Below, piece by piece: positions 17,240-25,474 of a DNA stretch of 64,000 nucleotides. The stretch lies in NCBI GenBank assembly GCA_014799665.1, contig JAAVHP010000028.1, positions 8,121-72,120 of the forward strand, written 5' to 3'. The notes under the pieces were generated by a model. It saw only the letters and a program-made list of their open reading frames with translations. It did no database searches and was not told the DNA's origin. The translations under genes were made by a program, and so were the position numbers. The DNA is from Clostridiales bacterium. Lineage in GTDB: Bacteria; Bacillota; Clostridia; Christensenellales; Pumilibacteraceae. Positions within the stretch are counted from its first letter, which is position 1, and each line of letters begins with the position of its first letter.

Positions 17240-17893
17240 ATGACGGAAATAGACAAAACCGAGCTCGACGCCTCGCACGGCAGGGCAATATTCAAACAGT
17301 TCCTCGACGAGAATTTCGACGACAAAACGCTCATTGACGAATTCGACAAGCTGACGGCGCTCTACTTCAAAGTAAACTCCGTAATAAACATTTCCGCGCT
17401 GAAAACGCTCGACGATATCTATATCAAGCACTACTTAGACAGCCTTTACCCCTACGCACACTTTTCGGGCGCGTGCTGCGACGTGGGTTGCGGCGGCGGC
17501 TTTCCCTGCCTTCCGCTCGCGATCGCGACAAAACTGCACTTTACGGGCGTAGAAAGCGTGGGAAAAAAACTAACTCTCATCCACTCGGCGGTCTCCGAGC
17601 TCAAACTCGGCAATATCCGCGCCGACTACGCGCGGTCTGAGGATCTCGTCAAGCTCGGGCGGAAGTACGACACGGTATGCTGTCGGGCGGTGGCGGACTG
17701 CGAAAAGTCGATAAAGCTATGCGCGCCGCTCGTCAAATCGGGCGGAAAACTCGTTCTCTACCGCACTCAGAACGACGATCGGGCAAACCAAACGATTGAA
17801 ATATCAAACAACCTCACTCTGACGGATACTATTGACTATCTACTTCCTCAAACGGATATTAAGCGTAGACTGTACTTATACACAAAAAATTGA
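17240..17893 (+). CDS. rsmG: 16S rRNA m7G527 methyltransferase
   Basis: Methylates N7 of G527 in 16S rRNA using S-adenosylmethionine. The 217 residues match the GidB/RsmG length. The SAM-binding loop CDVGCGGGFPCLPLAI (about residues 75-90), the following acidic strand GVES, and CCRAVAD later are characteristic. It is part of the origin-proximal set rsmG-mnmE. It is followed by an AT-rich gene-free spacer rather than directly by mnmE or mnmG. Confidence 0.96.
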   Translation: MTEIDKTELDASHGRAIFKQFLDENFDDKTLIDEFDKLTALYFKVNSVINISALKTLDDIYIKHYLDSLYPYAHFSGACCDVGCGGGFPCLPLAIATKLHFTGVESVGKKLTLIHSAVSELKLGNIRADYARSEDLVKLGRKYDTVCCRAVADCEKSIKLCAPLVKSGGKLVLYRTQNDDRANQTIEISNNLTLTDTIDYLLPQTDIKRRLYLYTKN

Positions 17894-18196
17894 CTACCGC
17901 TTAGCGCTTAGTAGTGTTAATATATATTATTTATTTGATTTTTATATAGGTTATAAGCGCCGTGTATATGTTCATATACCACAATTTATACAATATAAGC
18001 GGTTAAAACGATAATCATAATACAAGATAAACGATAATTAGAGTCCTTGTAAATGTTCATATAACCGTTCATGTTTCGTTCATATCAAAGATAACTGTTC
18101 ATAACAAAAGTAAGATAAACATAAAAATCCGAAAAATCGAAGAATAAAAACCTACTTATCAACAGATTGTTCAAATCATTCCGTAACTTATGCACA
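17894..18196. other. candidate chromosomal origin (oriC)
   Basis: A 296-bp gene-free, very AT-rich spacer. It holds an A/T run (17916-17950) that could unwind and iterated GTTCATAW-type 8-mers at 17970, 18055, 18067, 18078 and 18097. Read on the other strand these resemble a one-mismatch DnaA box (TTATNAACA against TTATNCACA). TTATCAACA follows at 18156-18164 and a perfect DnaA box TTATGCACA at 18188-18196, overlapping the mnmE start. parS sites lie 5 kb away and rsmG/mnmE flank it. DnaA binding is inferred. Confidence 0.5.
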
Positions 18197-19542
18197 ATAG
18201 CAACGTAAAATCCCAAAACGATAAACCCGATATCATAGCGGCGCTCGCTACGCCGTACGGAAAGTCGGCGCTCGCCGTTATTCGCGTGAGCGGCGAGGGC
18301 TGTATTGGGTTTGTACAAAACTTTCTTAAACGCCCGCTCGAAGTAGGGCGGCTTGCCGTGAACACCTTTATCGACGGGCTGTTTACGGAAAGATTGATGG
18401 CTGTGTGCTACAAAGCGCCAAGGTCGTACACGGGCGAGGATTTGGTCGAGCTTTATCCGCACGGGAACATGACGATTTGTGACGCGATAATAAAATCGCT
18501 TATCGACGGCGGGGCGCGGGCGGCGGAGCGCGGCGAGTTCACCAAGCGCGCGTTCCTGAACGGAAAACTCGATCTTATGCAGTGCGAAGCGCTTGCCGAT
18601 ATAATCGACGCGCAGACCAAAGAACAGCTCGATTACGGGAACAAGCGGTTCGACGGTCGGTTTAAGGCGCTCGGCGAGGTGGAAAACCTTCTTAACAGGG
18701 CGCTTAGCTCGGTGGAAGCTGTACTCCATTACAGCGACGAGCTCGAAGACGGCGAGATAGATCAAGCCGTTATGACCGACGTTTACGGCGCGATCGATAT
18801 AGCCATAAGCACGCTCGAACCCGAAATCGACGGGTACGCGGGTGGAAAAATAATAAACGACGGGTTCAAGATCGCCATAATCGGCGCGCCCAACGTGGGA
18901 AAATCGACGTTGCTCAACGCGTTGACGGACAGCGACCGCGCGATCGTCACCGAGATTGCGGGAACGACGCGCGACACCGTAGACGGCGAGTACGTGTATA
19001 ACGACCGTAAGTTCGTCGTAACCGACACTGCGGGACTGCACGACGAAACGACCGACCGAGTGGAAATTATAGGAATGGAGCGCGCGAAACAGGCGGCGAA
19101 GCGCGCCGACGGAGTGGTTTTCCTGGTGTCGGGCGGCGAGAACGCGCCCAAAATCGAGAACGTAGCTAATTATATAGTGGTAAAAAACAAGTGCGACGGG
19201 CTGACCGACGTCGGCGTCGAGTATAAAAAATGCACCGCCGCGGACGGAAAACTTGAAATAAGCGCGAAAAACAATATAAATATAACCGCGCTCAAACAAA
19301 AGCTGTACGAGCTGTGTCCGCGCGATTTCGGCGCGATATGCAATCACAGGCAGTACGATTGCGCCGTAAGCTGTATGAACAGCCTGAAAGCGGCAAGAAT
19401 AGAAAAATATAAGGCAGGCGGGCTGGAAATCGTCGCCGCGCTCTTGTACGAAGCGTATTCGGCGATTGAGCAGCTTTACGGCGAACAGGCGGACGAAAAG
19501 GTCATTGCCACCGTGTTCGAGCGGTTTTGCGTAGGTAAGTAG
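18190..19542 (+). CDS. mnmE: tRNA modification GTPase MnmE
   Basis: With MnmG it forms the cmnm5 modification on wobble uridine 34 of certain tRNAs. The 450-residue protein has the tetrahydrofolate-binding N-terminal domain (DIIAALATPYGKSALAVIRVSG), a helical domain, and an inserted GTPase with G1 GAPNVGKST, G3 DTAGLHD and G4 NKCD. It ends in the catalytic CxGK motif (CVGK as the last four residues). The ATG at 18190 sits inside a DnaA-box sequence and has no good ribosome site, which is odd for a housekeeping gene. mnmG is not adjacent. smpB follows after 2 bp. Confidence 0.97.
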   Translation: MHNSNVKSQNDKPDIIAALATPYGKSALAVIRVSGEGCIGFVQNFLKRPLEVGRLAVNTFIDGLFTERLMAVCYKAPRSYTGEDLVELYPHGNMTICDAIIKSLIDGGARAAERGEFTKRAFLNGKLDLMQCEALADIIDAQTKEQLDYGNKRFDGRFKALGEVENLLNRALSSVEAVLHYSDELEDGEIDQAVMTDVYGAIDIAISTLEPEIDGYAGGKIINDGFKIAIIGAPNVGKSTLLNALTDSDRAIVTEIAGTTRDTVDGEYVYNDRKFVVTDTAGLHDETTDRVEIIGMERAKQAAKRADGVVFLVSGGENAPKIENVANYIVVKNKCDGLTDVGVEYKKCTAADGKLEISAKNNINITALKQKLYELCPRDFGAICNHRQYDCAVSCMNSLKAARIEKYKAGGLEIVAALLYEAYSAIEQLYGEQADEKVIATVFERFCVGK

Positions 19543-19544
19543 TC

Positions 19545-20042
19545 ATGAAAAGCAAGGTAGAACGAAAAAACAAACAAAAGTCGGCGCCCAAAGAGAGCAT
19601 AAAAACGGTCGCCGTCAATAAGAAAGCGGTGTTCGACTACTTCTTCGTTGAGAGTATCGAGGTGGGAATAGCGCTCGAAGGGTCGGAAGTCAAGTCGGTC
19701 AAGCGCGGCGACGTGTCGCTTCGCGATAGCTTTTGTCATATCGAAAACGGCAATCTCGAACTGAAAAACTGCCAGATCTCGCCGTACGTCAACGTGGGCG
19801 CGTTCCCGCCCGATCCGCGCAGGTCGCGGCGGCTATTACTTCATAAATCCCAGTTGAAACGGCTCGCAGGCAAGGCGGCGGAAAAGGGTTTTACCATCGT
19901 TCCCGTCAAAATGTACTTTAAAGGACGGTTCGTCAAGCTCGAAATTGCGCTCGCGCGCGGAAAAAAGAACTACGAAAAGAAGCAGGTCATCAAGGAACGC
20001 GATATAAACCGTACCGCTCAGCGCGAAATAAGCAGGTATTAA
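19545..20042 (+). CDS. smpB: SsrA-binding protein SmpB
   Basis: Binds tmRNA and brings it to stalled ribosomes for trans-translation. It is 165 residues, close to the usual length. The OB-fold core shows FFVESIEVGIALEGSEVKS and the FKGRFVKLEIALARGKKNYEK motif, and the C-terminal tail is basic (RDINRTAQREISRY). The N-terminus carries about ten extra basic residues. It starts 2 bp after mnmE, so the two are co-transcribed. I found no tmRNA gene (ssrA) beside it. Confidence 0.97.
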   Translation: MKSKVERKNKQKSAPKESIKTVAVNKKAVFDYFFVESIEVGIALEGSEVKSVKRGDVSLRDSFCHIENGNLELKNCQISPYVNVGAFPPDPRRSRRLLLHKSQLKRLAGKAAEKGFTIVPVKMYFKGRFVKLEIALARGKKNYEKKQVIKERDINRTAQREISRY

Positions 20043-20043
20043 C

Positions 20044-20072
20044 TTGACAAGTCCGCGCAAAATAGATATAAT
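20044..20072 (+). promoter_or_regulatory. promoter of the 20113 gene
   Basis: Consensus TTGACA (20044-20049), 17 bp, TATAAT (20067-20072), directly after smpB. Confidence 0.85.
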
Positions 20073-20112
20073 AAGTTAAGTAAACGAAAGCTTCGACATA
20101 GGAGAACAACCG

Positions 20113-20406
20113 ATGATAGCATTTTTGTGTAACCCGTTCAACGACCCGAGCAGCCCTTGGTACTACGTGATCGGCGTGATATTCCTTCTTTTGATATTCG
20201 CCGCGCTCGCCGTGTATATAATCCTGTCGGGCAAGAAGAATAAAAAAGCGGAAGAAAATAAGAAAGACGCCGCCACTCCCGAAACGGAAGCGGGCGATAA
20301 CGAAAGCGCGCCGCCGACCGAGGAAGCGGAAAAGCCGGAAGAACCCGAACCCGCGACCGAGCAAGCGGAAGCTACCGAAGAACAGCAAAAACCCGAAAAC
20401 GAATAA
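20113..20406 (+). CDS. small single-span membrane protein with acidic tail
   Basis: A 97-residue protein with AGGAG 7 nt before its ATG. One strong hydrophobic segment at about residues 18-39 is followed by a lysine-rich cytoplasmic-side stretch (GKKNKKAEENKKD) and a low-complexity tail of Glu, Pro, Ala and Thr to the end. It has its own consensus promoter and an intrinsic terminator, so it is a single-gene unit. I do not recognise a family. The positive-inside pattern puts the tail in the cytoplasm. Confidence 0.8.
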   Translation: MIAFLCNPFNDPSSPWYYVIGVIFLLLIFAALAVYIILSGKKNKKAEENKKDAATPETEAGDNESAPPTEEAEKPEEPEPATEQAEATEEQQKPENE

Positions 20407-20411
20407 TTTAT

Positions 20412-20440
20412 AATCGCAGCCACAACGGTTGCGATTTTTT
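20412..20440 (+). terminator. intrinsic terminator
   Basis: AATCGCAGCC (20412-20421), loop ACAAC, GGTTGCGATT (20427-20436), then a T run. It ends the transcript of the small membrane protein. Confidence 0.9.
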
Positions 20441-20504
20441 GTGCCGAAAATCTTTTTTACGGCGTTCTCACACGGAATTTTACATGAAGAAGAGAAAACT
20501 TTAT

Positions 20505-20552
20505 ATACCCCACCGTATCGCTAAACTCACGGTTTAGCAAATCAAGATTTTT
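20505..20552 (-). repeat. interspersed repeat R1, copy 3
   Basis: Reverse-oriented copy of the element at 9181-9231: it reads GCTAAACTCACGGTTTAGCA and then AATCAAGATTTTTT. Confidence 0.8.
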
Positions 20553-20556
20553 TATA

Positions 20557-20604
20557 AAAAGTTTCTTGCTTACTTCTTTGAAAAGAAGTAAGCAAGAAAC
20601 TTTT
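20557..20604. repeat. perfect 23-bp-stem hairpin (TTCTTGCTTACTTCTTT family)
   Basis: The arms 20557-20579 and 20582-20604 are exact reverse complements with a 2-nt loop. It is the longest member of the hairpin family also seen at 10056, 51493, 51598, 53583 and 59263. Confidence 0.85.
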
Positions 20605-20687
20605 AGTGTCGTGTGTTTACGAGGGTAAATTTTTTTGTTACACCCGATTAACTTCTTGGCGTTATTTATTGCTCAACACTTTTCAAG

Positions 20688-20878
20688 CCCTCCCTAATTG
20701 GGGAAGGTGGCACGAGCGTAGCGAGTGACGGATGAGGACATTTCTAAATCTATCCTTATTTAACCTTCCCCTCAGGGGGAAGGGGAACCGCTTCGCGGTG
20801 GATGAGGTGATAAATTGCAACCTTATTCTCTACCTCCCCCTTTGGGGGGAGGGGGACCGCGTCAGCGGTGGTGGGGGC
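20688..20878. repeat. three GGGGAAGG...GGATGAGG type units
   Basis: Three related units at about 20688-20738, 20763-20807 and 20832-20878. Each has a C-run/G-run hairpin (for example CCTTCCCCTCAGGGGGAAGG) followed by CGCTTCGCGG- or GCGTAGCGAG-type hairpins and GGATGAGG or GGTGGGGG. They are related to 9862-9958. No coding sense. Confidence 0.75.
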
Positions 20879-20997
20879 ATTATGGGATTGCTTGAAAAAG
20901 TTGGATATTGTAACTCACGTCCTTACCGTTATGCCGAGAGTGTAACCGCCCCCCCCCGCTCTCACACAGAAAATCCCATGCCGAGTAACTTTCCCCG

Positions 20998-21047
20998 ATA
21001 CCCCTACCGTATAACTAAACCGACGGTTTAGCAAATCAAGATTTTTT
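20998..21047 (-). repeat. interspersed repeat R1, copy 4
   Basis: Reverse-oriented copy: CCCTACCGTAT, then CTAAACCGACGGTTTAG and CAAATCAAGATTTTTT. Confidence 0.85.
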
Positions 21048-21138
21048 AACATGAAAGTAAAAATCAAAAAATTCCGCCGAAACCGAAAAAACACCTAAAC
21101 CCGCGCGATCCCCGCAAAAACCAACCCCGCCAAAACGC

Positions 21139-21167
21139 TTGACAAACCGACCGTATTTTCATATAAT
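21139..21167 (+). promoter_or_regulatory. tRNA-Ser promoter
   Basis: Consensus TTGACA (21139-21144), 17 bp, TATAAT (21162-21167), ending 12 bp before the tRNA. Confidence 0.88.
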
Positions 21168-21179
21168 AAAGAAGCAATT

Positions 21180-21270
21180 GGAGAAGTACCCAAGAGGCTC
21201 AAGGGGCTCCCCTGCTAAGGGAGTAGTTCGGTAACACGGAGCGCGGGTTCGAATCCCGCCTTCTCCGCCA
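21180..21270 (+). tRNA. tRNA-Ser(GCU)
   Basis: A 91-nt class II tRNA with encoded CCA. The acceptor stem GGAGAAG pairs with CTTCTCC, the discriminator is G, and a long variable arm is present. The anticodon loop CTGCTAA has anticodon GCT at 21214-21216, reading AGC and AGU serine codons. Its 3' side is followed at once by AT-rich accessory DNA, so it may have served as an integration site. Confidence 0.97.
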
Positions 21271-21275
21271 AGTGG

Positions 21276-21309
21276 AACTAAGTTGAACCCCAGGTTTGGC
21301 TTAGTTTTT
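21276..21309 (+). terminator. terminator after tRNA-Ser
   Basis: AACTAAG (21276-21282) pairs with CTTAGTT (21300-21306), with inner pairing GAACC/GGTTT, followed by a T run. The rest of the spacer to 21560 is AT-rich and shows nothing recognisable. Confidence 0.75.
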
Positions 21310-21571
21310 ATTTTTAAAACGATATCATGTGTTTTTGTAATTTACAATCTAATTACATATTAAACATCCAAATTATTAGCGTGAACAGGCATCAACGATT
21401 TGTTATTGGTATTTAAAATATGTTTCATCGTGCTTTGTTGTTTGAATTCTGTAAATGTTATTTGGTTTAACATATATGCAGCGGATGTGAATGCGTCGCA
21501 TGTTTTATAAATACTTGTTTTTATATTGAAAATATGTTAGACTAAATTAAAGTAATGCTAGGAGAATGAGT

Positions 21572-22699
21572 ATGTATAAAATCAATCAACAAACTAAAAC
21601 TCTTGAAAAAGTCGAAGAAAAAACATTTGAAGATATAAAATGCAAGGAACGACAGGACCTACAAGAATGGATTGTCAGCAATCCTGCGATATTAGGGGAA
21701 GATTTATTAATTATTCAAAAAGAATTTTCTGATTTTGAAAACACTAATGAAAGGTTGGATCTTCTGGCCTTGGATAAAAATGGAAGATTGGTTATTATAG
21801 AGAATAAAACTGATGATACAGGAAAGGATGTTGTTTGGCAAGCAATAAAATATGCATCATATTGTTCCACATTGACGACTGTTCAGGTGAGAGAAATTTA
21901 TAATAAGTATATAAATAAATATGGAATAGATTTGAATGCCGAGGAATCACTTTTAGAATTTCTAAATACAGATAGTTTAGAAAATACTGAAATTAATCCG
22001 GCAAATAGTCAACGAATTATGTTAGTTTCTCATAAATTTAGACCGGAAGTGTTATCGGCAGCGCAGTGGTTATTGAATTATAAAGTTGACATCGCATGTA
22101 TTAAAGTTATGCCATTAAAACATGGTGAAGATTTGTTTTTAGATGCGGACCAAATTTTGCCACAAATAGAGACAAAAGAATATACGTTAAAATTGGCAGA
22201 GAAGGCTATAGAATCGCAAACTCAGCAAAAATCATTGGCTAAATCCGAAAAATTAAGGAATGAGTTTTGGAAATTTTTTATACCGAAATTCAATACTAAA
22301 AGTAATTTATTTAGTAATATTTCGTTTGATAGAAAAGATCATTGGTTGGGGACTGCTGCAAGAATGTTAAGTGGAATCAGCTACAATTTTTTGATATGTA
22401 AAGATTATTGTGGTGTAGAGTTGACAATTGCAAATGGGAACAAAGAATTGAATAAAAAAGTATATGATGTTTTGTTTGCACGAAAATCCGAAATCGAAGA
22501 TAAACTTAAAGAGTACGAATTGGAGTGGGAACGATTGGATAGTGCATGCATGTCAAGAATATGCGTAAGAAATAAAGAATTTTCGTTGTACAGAACAGAA
22601 ATGTGGGATGATATTGGAACATATTTAACAGATGCTATGATTCATTTTGAAAAAGTTTTTAAGGATTATACTTCCTTGGTTAAGGCACAAAATAAATAG
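21572..22699 (+). CDS. predicted PD-(D/E)XK nuclease, DUF4268-like
   Basis: A 375-residue soluble protein. The N-terminal third carries a nuclease core of the NucS/DUF91 kind: ERLDLLALDKNGRLVIIENK gives D63, E77 and K79, the D...ExK pattern, followed by a helix (DVVWQAIKYASYC). The C-terminal part (EFWKFFIPKF...WLGTAARMLSGI...) resembles the DUF4268 domain that often follows such nucleases. The second ATG (21572) is chosen because GGAG lies 7 nt before it; the first ATG at 21566 is too close. The next gene, an HEPN-type protein, begins 71 bp downstream on the same strand, so a two-gene defence unit is plausible. Confidence 0.7.
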   Translation: MYKINQQTKTLEKVEEKTFEDIKCKERQDLQEWIVSNPAILGEDLLIIQKEFSDFENTNERLDLLALDKNGRLVIIENKTDDTGKDVVWQAIKYASYCSTLTTVQVREIYNKYINKYGIDLNAEESLLEFLNTDSLENTEINPANSQRIMLVSHKFRPEVLSAAQWLLNYKVDIACIKVMPLKHGEDLFLDADQILPQIETKEYTLKLAEKAIESQTQQKSLAKSEKLRNEFWKFFIPKFNTKSNLFSNISFDRKDHWLGTAARMLSGISYNFLICKDYCGVELTIANGNKELNKKVYDVLFARKSEIEDKLKEYELEWERLDSACMSRICVRNKEFSLYRTEMWDDIGTYLTDAMIHFEKVFKDYTSLVKAQNK

Positions 22700-22770
22700 C
22701 TATTATAGATATGGAGTTTCGTTTTCAAATCTACAAGCATATTAATTAAGAAAAATTAGGTCGATATAAA

Positions 22771-24090
22771 ATGAAATTATTATTTGAAAAAATCATTGAC
22801 GCGGTGAAAAGCAAAAATATAACTATTCATAACTATCATGAGAGCGAGTTGTTTAATAAATTTGGGAATAAGCTTTGGGCAGATGTTCAGAGATTTTCAA
22901 AATATACTCCGGATGGTAGATATGAGAAAATAGTTTTCGATGAACTGGATAATGCGGTAAATAATCAACTGGATTATGATAATTTTTTAAAAAGAATTGA
23001 AAATAGTTTAGAGTCACTTTCCGTTCCTTGTCTTATATTAGTACCATTAAATTTTATTAACGATGATGATATAGCAACTGATTTGACACTTTCGAACAAT
23101 ATAAGATTGTTTAAAACAGACAAGCCTCAAATTGATAAGGGGATTTGGAGAACTAAAAGCAAAAAGTCAAATTTGGAAGAGTATTTTGAACATACGGTTT
23201 ATGCCCAACTCTCGCGAGAGCATATTGTCACTGCAAAAGATAGAAATTTCTTTAATTACCCAATATTAACTATATTTGTGAATAATATAGATTGGAAGGT
23301 TGAGATTGAATCAGGTCGAATAGTGAGTGCAGCGTATGCATTTATTCGCATGATTGAATTTGATACTAAATTAGATTGCGGCGGTTGGGGATATCTGATG
23401 CGGGCGGAACATAATCCGGCGCATGTGTATGGAGTATATTATAATGAAACTCATGTGTCACCTAAACCGCCGTATGACAGTGGATATGGCTATTCGTTAA
23501 GATTTCAATGTTCGCCTATTCTGGATATTTCAACTAAGGATTTTATAAATAATAAGGCGCATTTGACTGAATTTACGACATTATTAACACAATATATAAA
23601 TTGTTGTTTTAAGGATGAAAGACTATTATCACAGTTCTCTTTAACAAAAATCAGACGGTGGCAAAACGCTATACAAATGTATAATTCAGCATACGAGAAC
23701 GCCTCAATTGAAAAATATGACGAGGCATTAGTTTTATTGCTCGTAATACTAGAGTCTTTATTTATTTCTAATTCCGGAAATAAAAAGGAAAAAGTAATTA
23801 AAGCGTTAGTGGATTTTTTTCAAGGCGATTCTAATTTTAGCGAAAGTCTTATTAGACAACTTATTACAAGTACATATAAGTTAAGAAACAAATTTGTCCA
23901 TGAAGGAATGGGTATAGATAATGAATATGTATATTTGAAGTCATTAAATGATTATCAAGGCGAGGTTATGGGAATGAAACCGTTTGCACATTCAGAATTG
24001 GGATTAGTTTCAAAGCATTGTAGAGAATTGTATGTTTTATTTATACTTGTCGGTAGAGTTTTAAGATCATATACTTGTGAGATTTCTTAA
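22771..24090 (+). CDS. HEPN-domain protein (Apea-like)
   Basis: A 439-residue protein. The C-terminal 140 residues are helical and contain a paired-helix core (EALVLLLVILESLF) and the sequence RNKFVHEG. This is the R-x4-H motif (R372, H377) of HEPN domains of the Apea type, which are often ribonucleases in anti-phage and toxin systems. The N-terminal 300 residues are unassigned and could sense a trigger. It follows the DUF4268-like nuclease on the same strand. No strong ribosome site is seen (a weak AGGT), so translation may depend on the upstream gene. RNase activity is inferred. Confidence 0.65.
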   Translation: MKLLFEKIIDAVKSKNITIHNYHESELFNKFGNKLWADVQRFSKYTPDGRYEKIVFDELDNAVNNQLDYDNFLKRIENSLESLSVPCLILVPLNFINDDDIATDLTLSNNIRLFKTDKPQIDKGIWRTKSKKSNLEEYFEHTVYAQLSREHIVTAKDRNFFNYPILTIFVNNIDWKVEIESGRIVSAAYAFIRMIEFDTKLDCGGWGYLMRAEHNPAHVYGVYYNETHVSPKPPYDSGYGYSLRFQCSPILDISTKDFINNKAHLTEFTTLLTQYINCCFKDERLLSQFSLTKIRRWQNAIQMYNSAYENASIEKYDEALVLLLVILESLFISNSGNKKEKVIKALVDFFQGDSNFSESLIRQLITSTYKLRNKFVHEGMGIDNEYVYLKSLNDYQGEVMGMKPFAHSELGLVSKHCRELYVLFILVGRVLRSYTCEIS

Positions 24091-24215
24091 AGCATTATTA
24101 TCGCAATCATATTGTAATACTATCAAAATATTATTAATGATCGTAGTGCATCGTAAAAGATTGCGACATTAATATCGGTGTTCTATTTGCTCCTCACTCG
24201 TCCCGCCAGCGTAAG

Positions 24216-24239
24216 ACGCACCCAATCGGGTGCGTTTTT
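24216..24239 (+). terminator. intrinsic terminator after the HEPN gene
   Basis: ACGCACCC (24216-24223), loop AATC, GGGTGCGT (24228-24235), then TTTT. GC-rich unlike its surroundings. Confidence 0.88.
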
Positions 24240-24497
24240 CGTTGGCAGAAAAGGTGAATAAGGTAATGAGAAGTGCGCCGTAGTAAATATAAAAATAATA
24301 TGAAAAAAATAGTCAATACAACTTAGCGGTTATGTTTTTTTCGGGCGCAAGTAACTTGCGTGAGTACTGCGGCAAAAATATACGTGCAAGCAAATATTTT
24401 TGCCTTGTATTGACTGCTAGGCGCTCGGCGTAGCCGAAGCCCGTGCGCGATATCCGCGCATAATCTCGCTGTAAAAGCTATCAGCGTCGGTTTAGTC

Positions 24498-24578
24498 GTT
24501 CGGTCATATCAAAAGCGGCGGGTGAATGATCAAAGCCGCGCAGCGGCGCACTTGTTATATATCAAGCACACGCCATAG
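24498..24578 (+). repeat. spacer repeat RB, copy 1
   Basis: The segment starting TTCGGTCATATC and running through AAAGCGGCGGGT, CAAAGCCGCGCAGCG and GCACTTGTTATA to ATCAAGC is repeated at 37898-38022, where the middle carries a 30-40 bp insertion. GCGGC and GCCGC can pair. Both copies lie upstream of stand-alone accessory genes. The rest of the spacer 24240-24660 shows no gene. Confidence 0.75.
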
Positions 24579-24666
24579 TGCCAACCATTGTTTCTATGAT
24601 ATATATGGTCGAAAATACAAAGTTTTTGTGTTATAATAAACCTAATTAAGCGTTGGAGGCGAAAAA

Positions 24667-25410
24667 ATGTCCAAACAAAATATTTACGATAACGATTCTT
24701 TTTTTGAAAATTTCAAAAATATAAGGGATAACGATATCAATTTTAATGATTTAATCGAAACACCCATTTTACTTTCATTGCTTCCGGATTTACATAATAA
24801 AAAGATTTTAGATATCGGTTGCGGTATGGGGCAGCACGCAAAGCAATATTCGGATATGGGTGCAAAGTCAATTTTAGGCATTGACATTTCCGAAAAAATG
24901 TTGGCTTACGCCAAAGAATATAACGGTGCGGACAATATAACGTATACTAAAATGGCAATGGAAGATATAACCTCATTGCAAGAACGATTCGACTTGATAA
25001 CGAGCTCGCTTGTTTTTGATTATATAGAAAATTTCGACGAGATGATGAAACGTGCTTATAACTTATTAAACGGCGAAGGTCAACTGATTTTCAGTATGTC
25101 GCACCCGATGGTAACTGCGTTGGACGGAAAATATCCAAGATATACAAGCTCCGAAACAGGCGAGCGTATATATGCAAATATACGCAACTATTGGGTAGAG
25201 GGCAAGAGAAAAATAAAGTGGGTAGTAGATGATTACGAGCTATACCATAGAACTGTTTCAAGCTTGATAAACTCAATTATAAAAGCGGGTTTCATAATAA
25301 CCGAATGTCAAGAGTCTCGAATAACCGACGATATGCGAAAGCGCTATCCAAACGTGTTCGGCGGTACAATTCATCTTTCGGATTTTATATTTTTCAGTTG
25401 CAAAAAATAA
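24667..25410 (+). CDS. class I SAM-dependent methyltransferase
   Basis: A 247-residue cytosolic enzyme with a Rossmann SAM-binding core. Motif I is ILDIGCGMGQHAKQY (about residues 48-62), motif II ends GIDISEKML, and the acidic/aromatic SLVFDYIENF is in motif IV position. The C-terminal lid carries NYWVEGKRKIKW. GGAGG precedes the ATG, and a TATAAT lies at 24632-24637. The class is common among small-molecule methyltransferases; the substrate cannot be predicted. It stands alone between spacer repeat RB and a terminator. Confidence 0.88.
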   Translation: MSKQNIYDNDSFFENFKNIRDNDINFNDLIETPILLSLLPDLHNKKILDIGCGMGQHAKQYSDMGAKSILGIDISEKMLAYAKEYNGADNITYTKMAMEDITSLQERFDLITSSLVFDYIENFDEMMKRAYNLLNGEGQLIFSMSHPMVTALDGKYPRYTSSETGERIYANIRNYWVEGKRKIKWVVDDYELYHRTVSSLINSIIKAGFIITECQESRITDDMRKRYPNVFGGTIHLSDFIFFSCKK

Positions 25411-25425
25411 TTCGATGCAATATGT

Positions 25426-25474
25426 GAACAGTACGACTTTTCATGACAAAAAAATTGTACTGTTCATTTTTTAT
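25426..25474 (+). terminator. terminator between methyltransferase and transposase
   Basis: GAACAGTAC (25426-25434) pairs with GTACTGTTC (25457-25465), followed by ATTTTTTATTT. It ends the methyltransferase transcript and touches the transposase stop codon. Confidence 0.8.

Noticed and set aside
18085..19347. 420-codon leftward frame opposite mnmE
   Set aside because: mnmE carries all GTPase motifs and the C-terminal CxGK; the opposite frame is a shadow.
20732..21031. 99-codon frame in the repeat-rich spacer before tRNA-Ser
   Set aside because: It is built of GGGGAAGG/GGATGAGG repeats and part of R1, with no ribosome site; not a gene.
24190..24240. CCCGCCAGCG as an att copy of the tRNA-Ser 3' end
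   Set aside because: Only a few bases match and the segment is fully explained by a terminator; no second copy of the tRNA 3' end was found.
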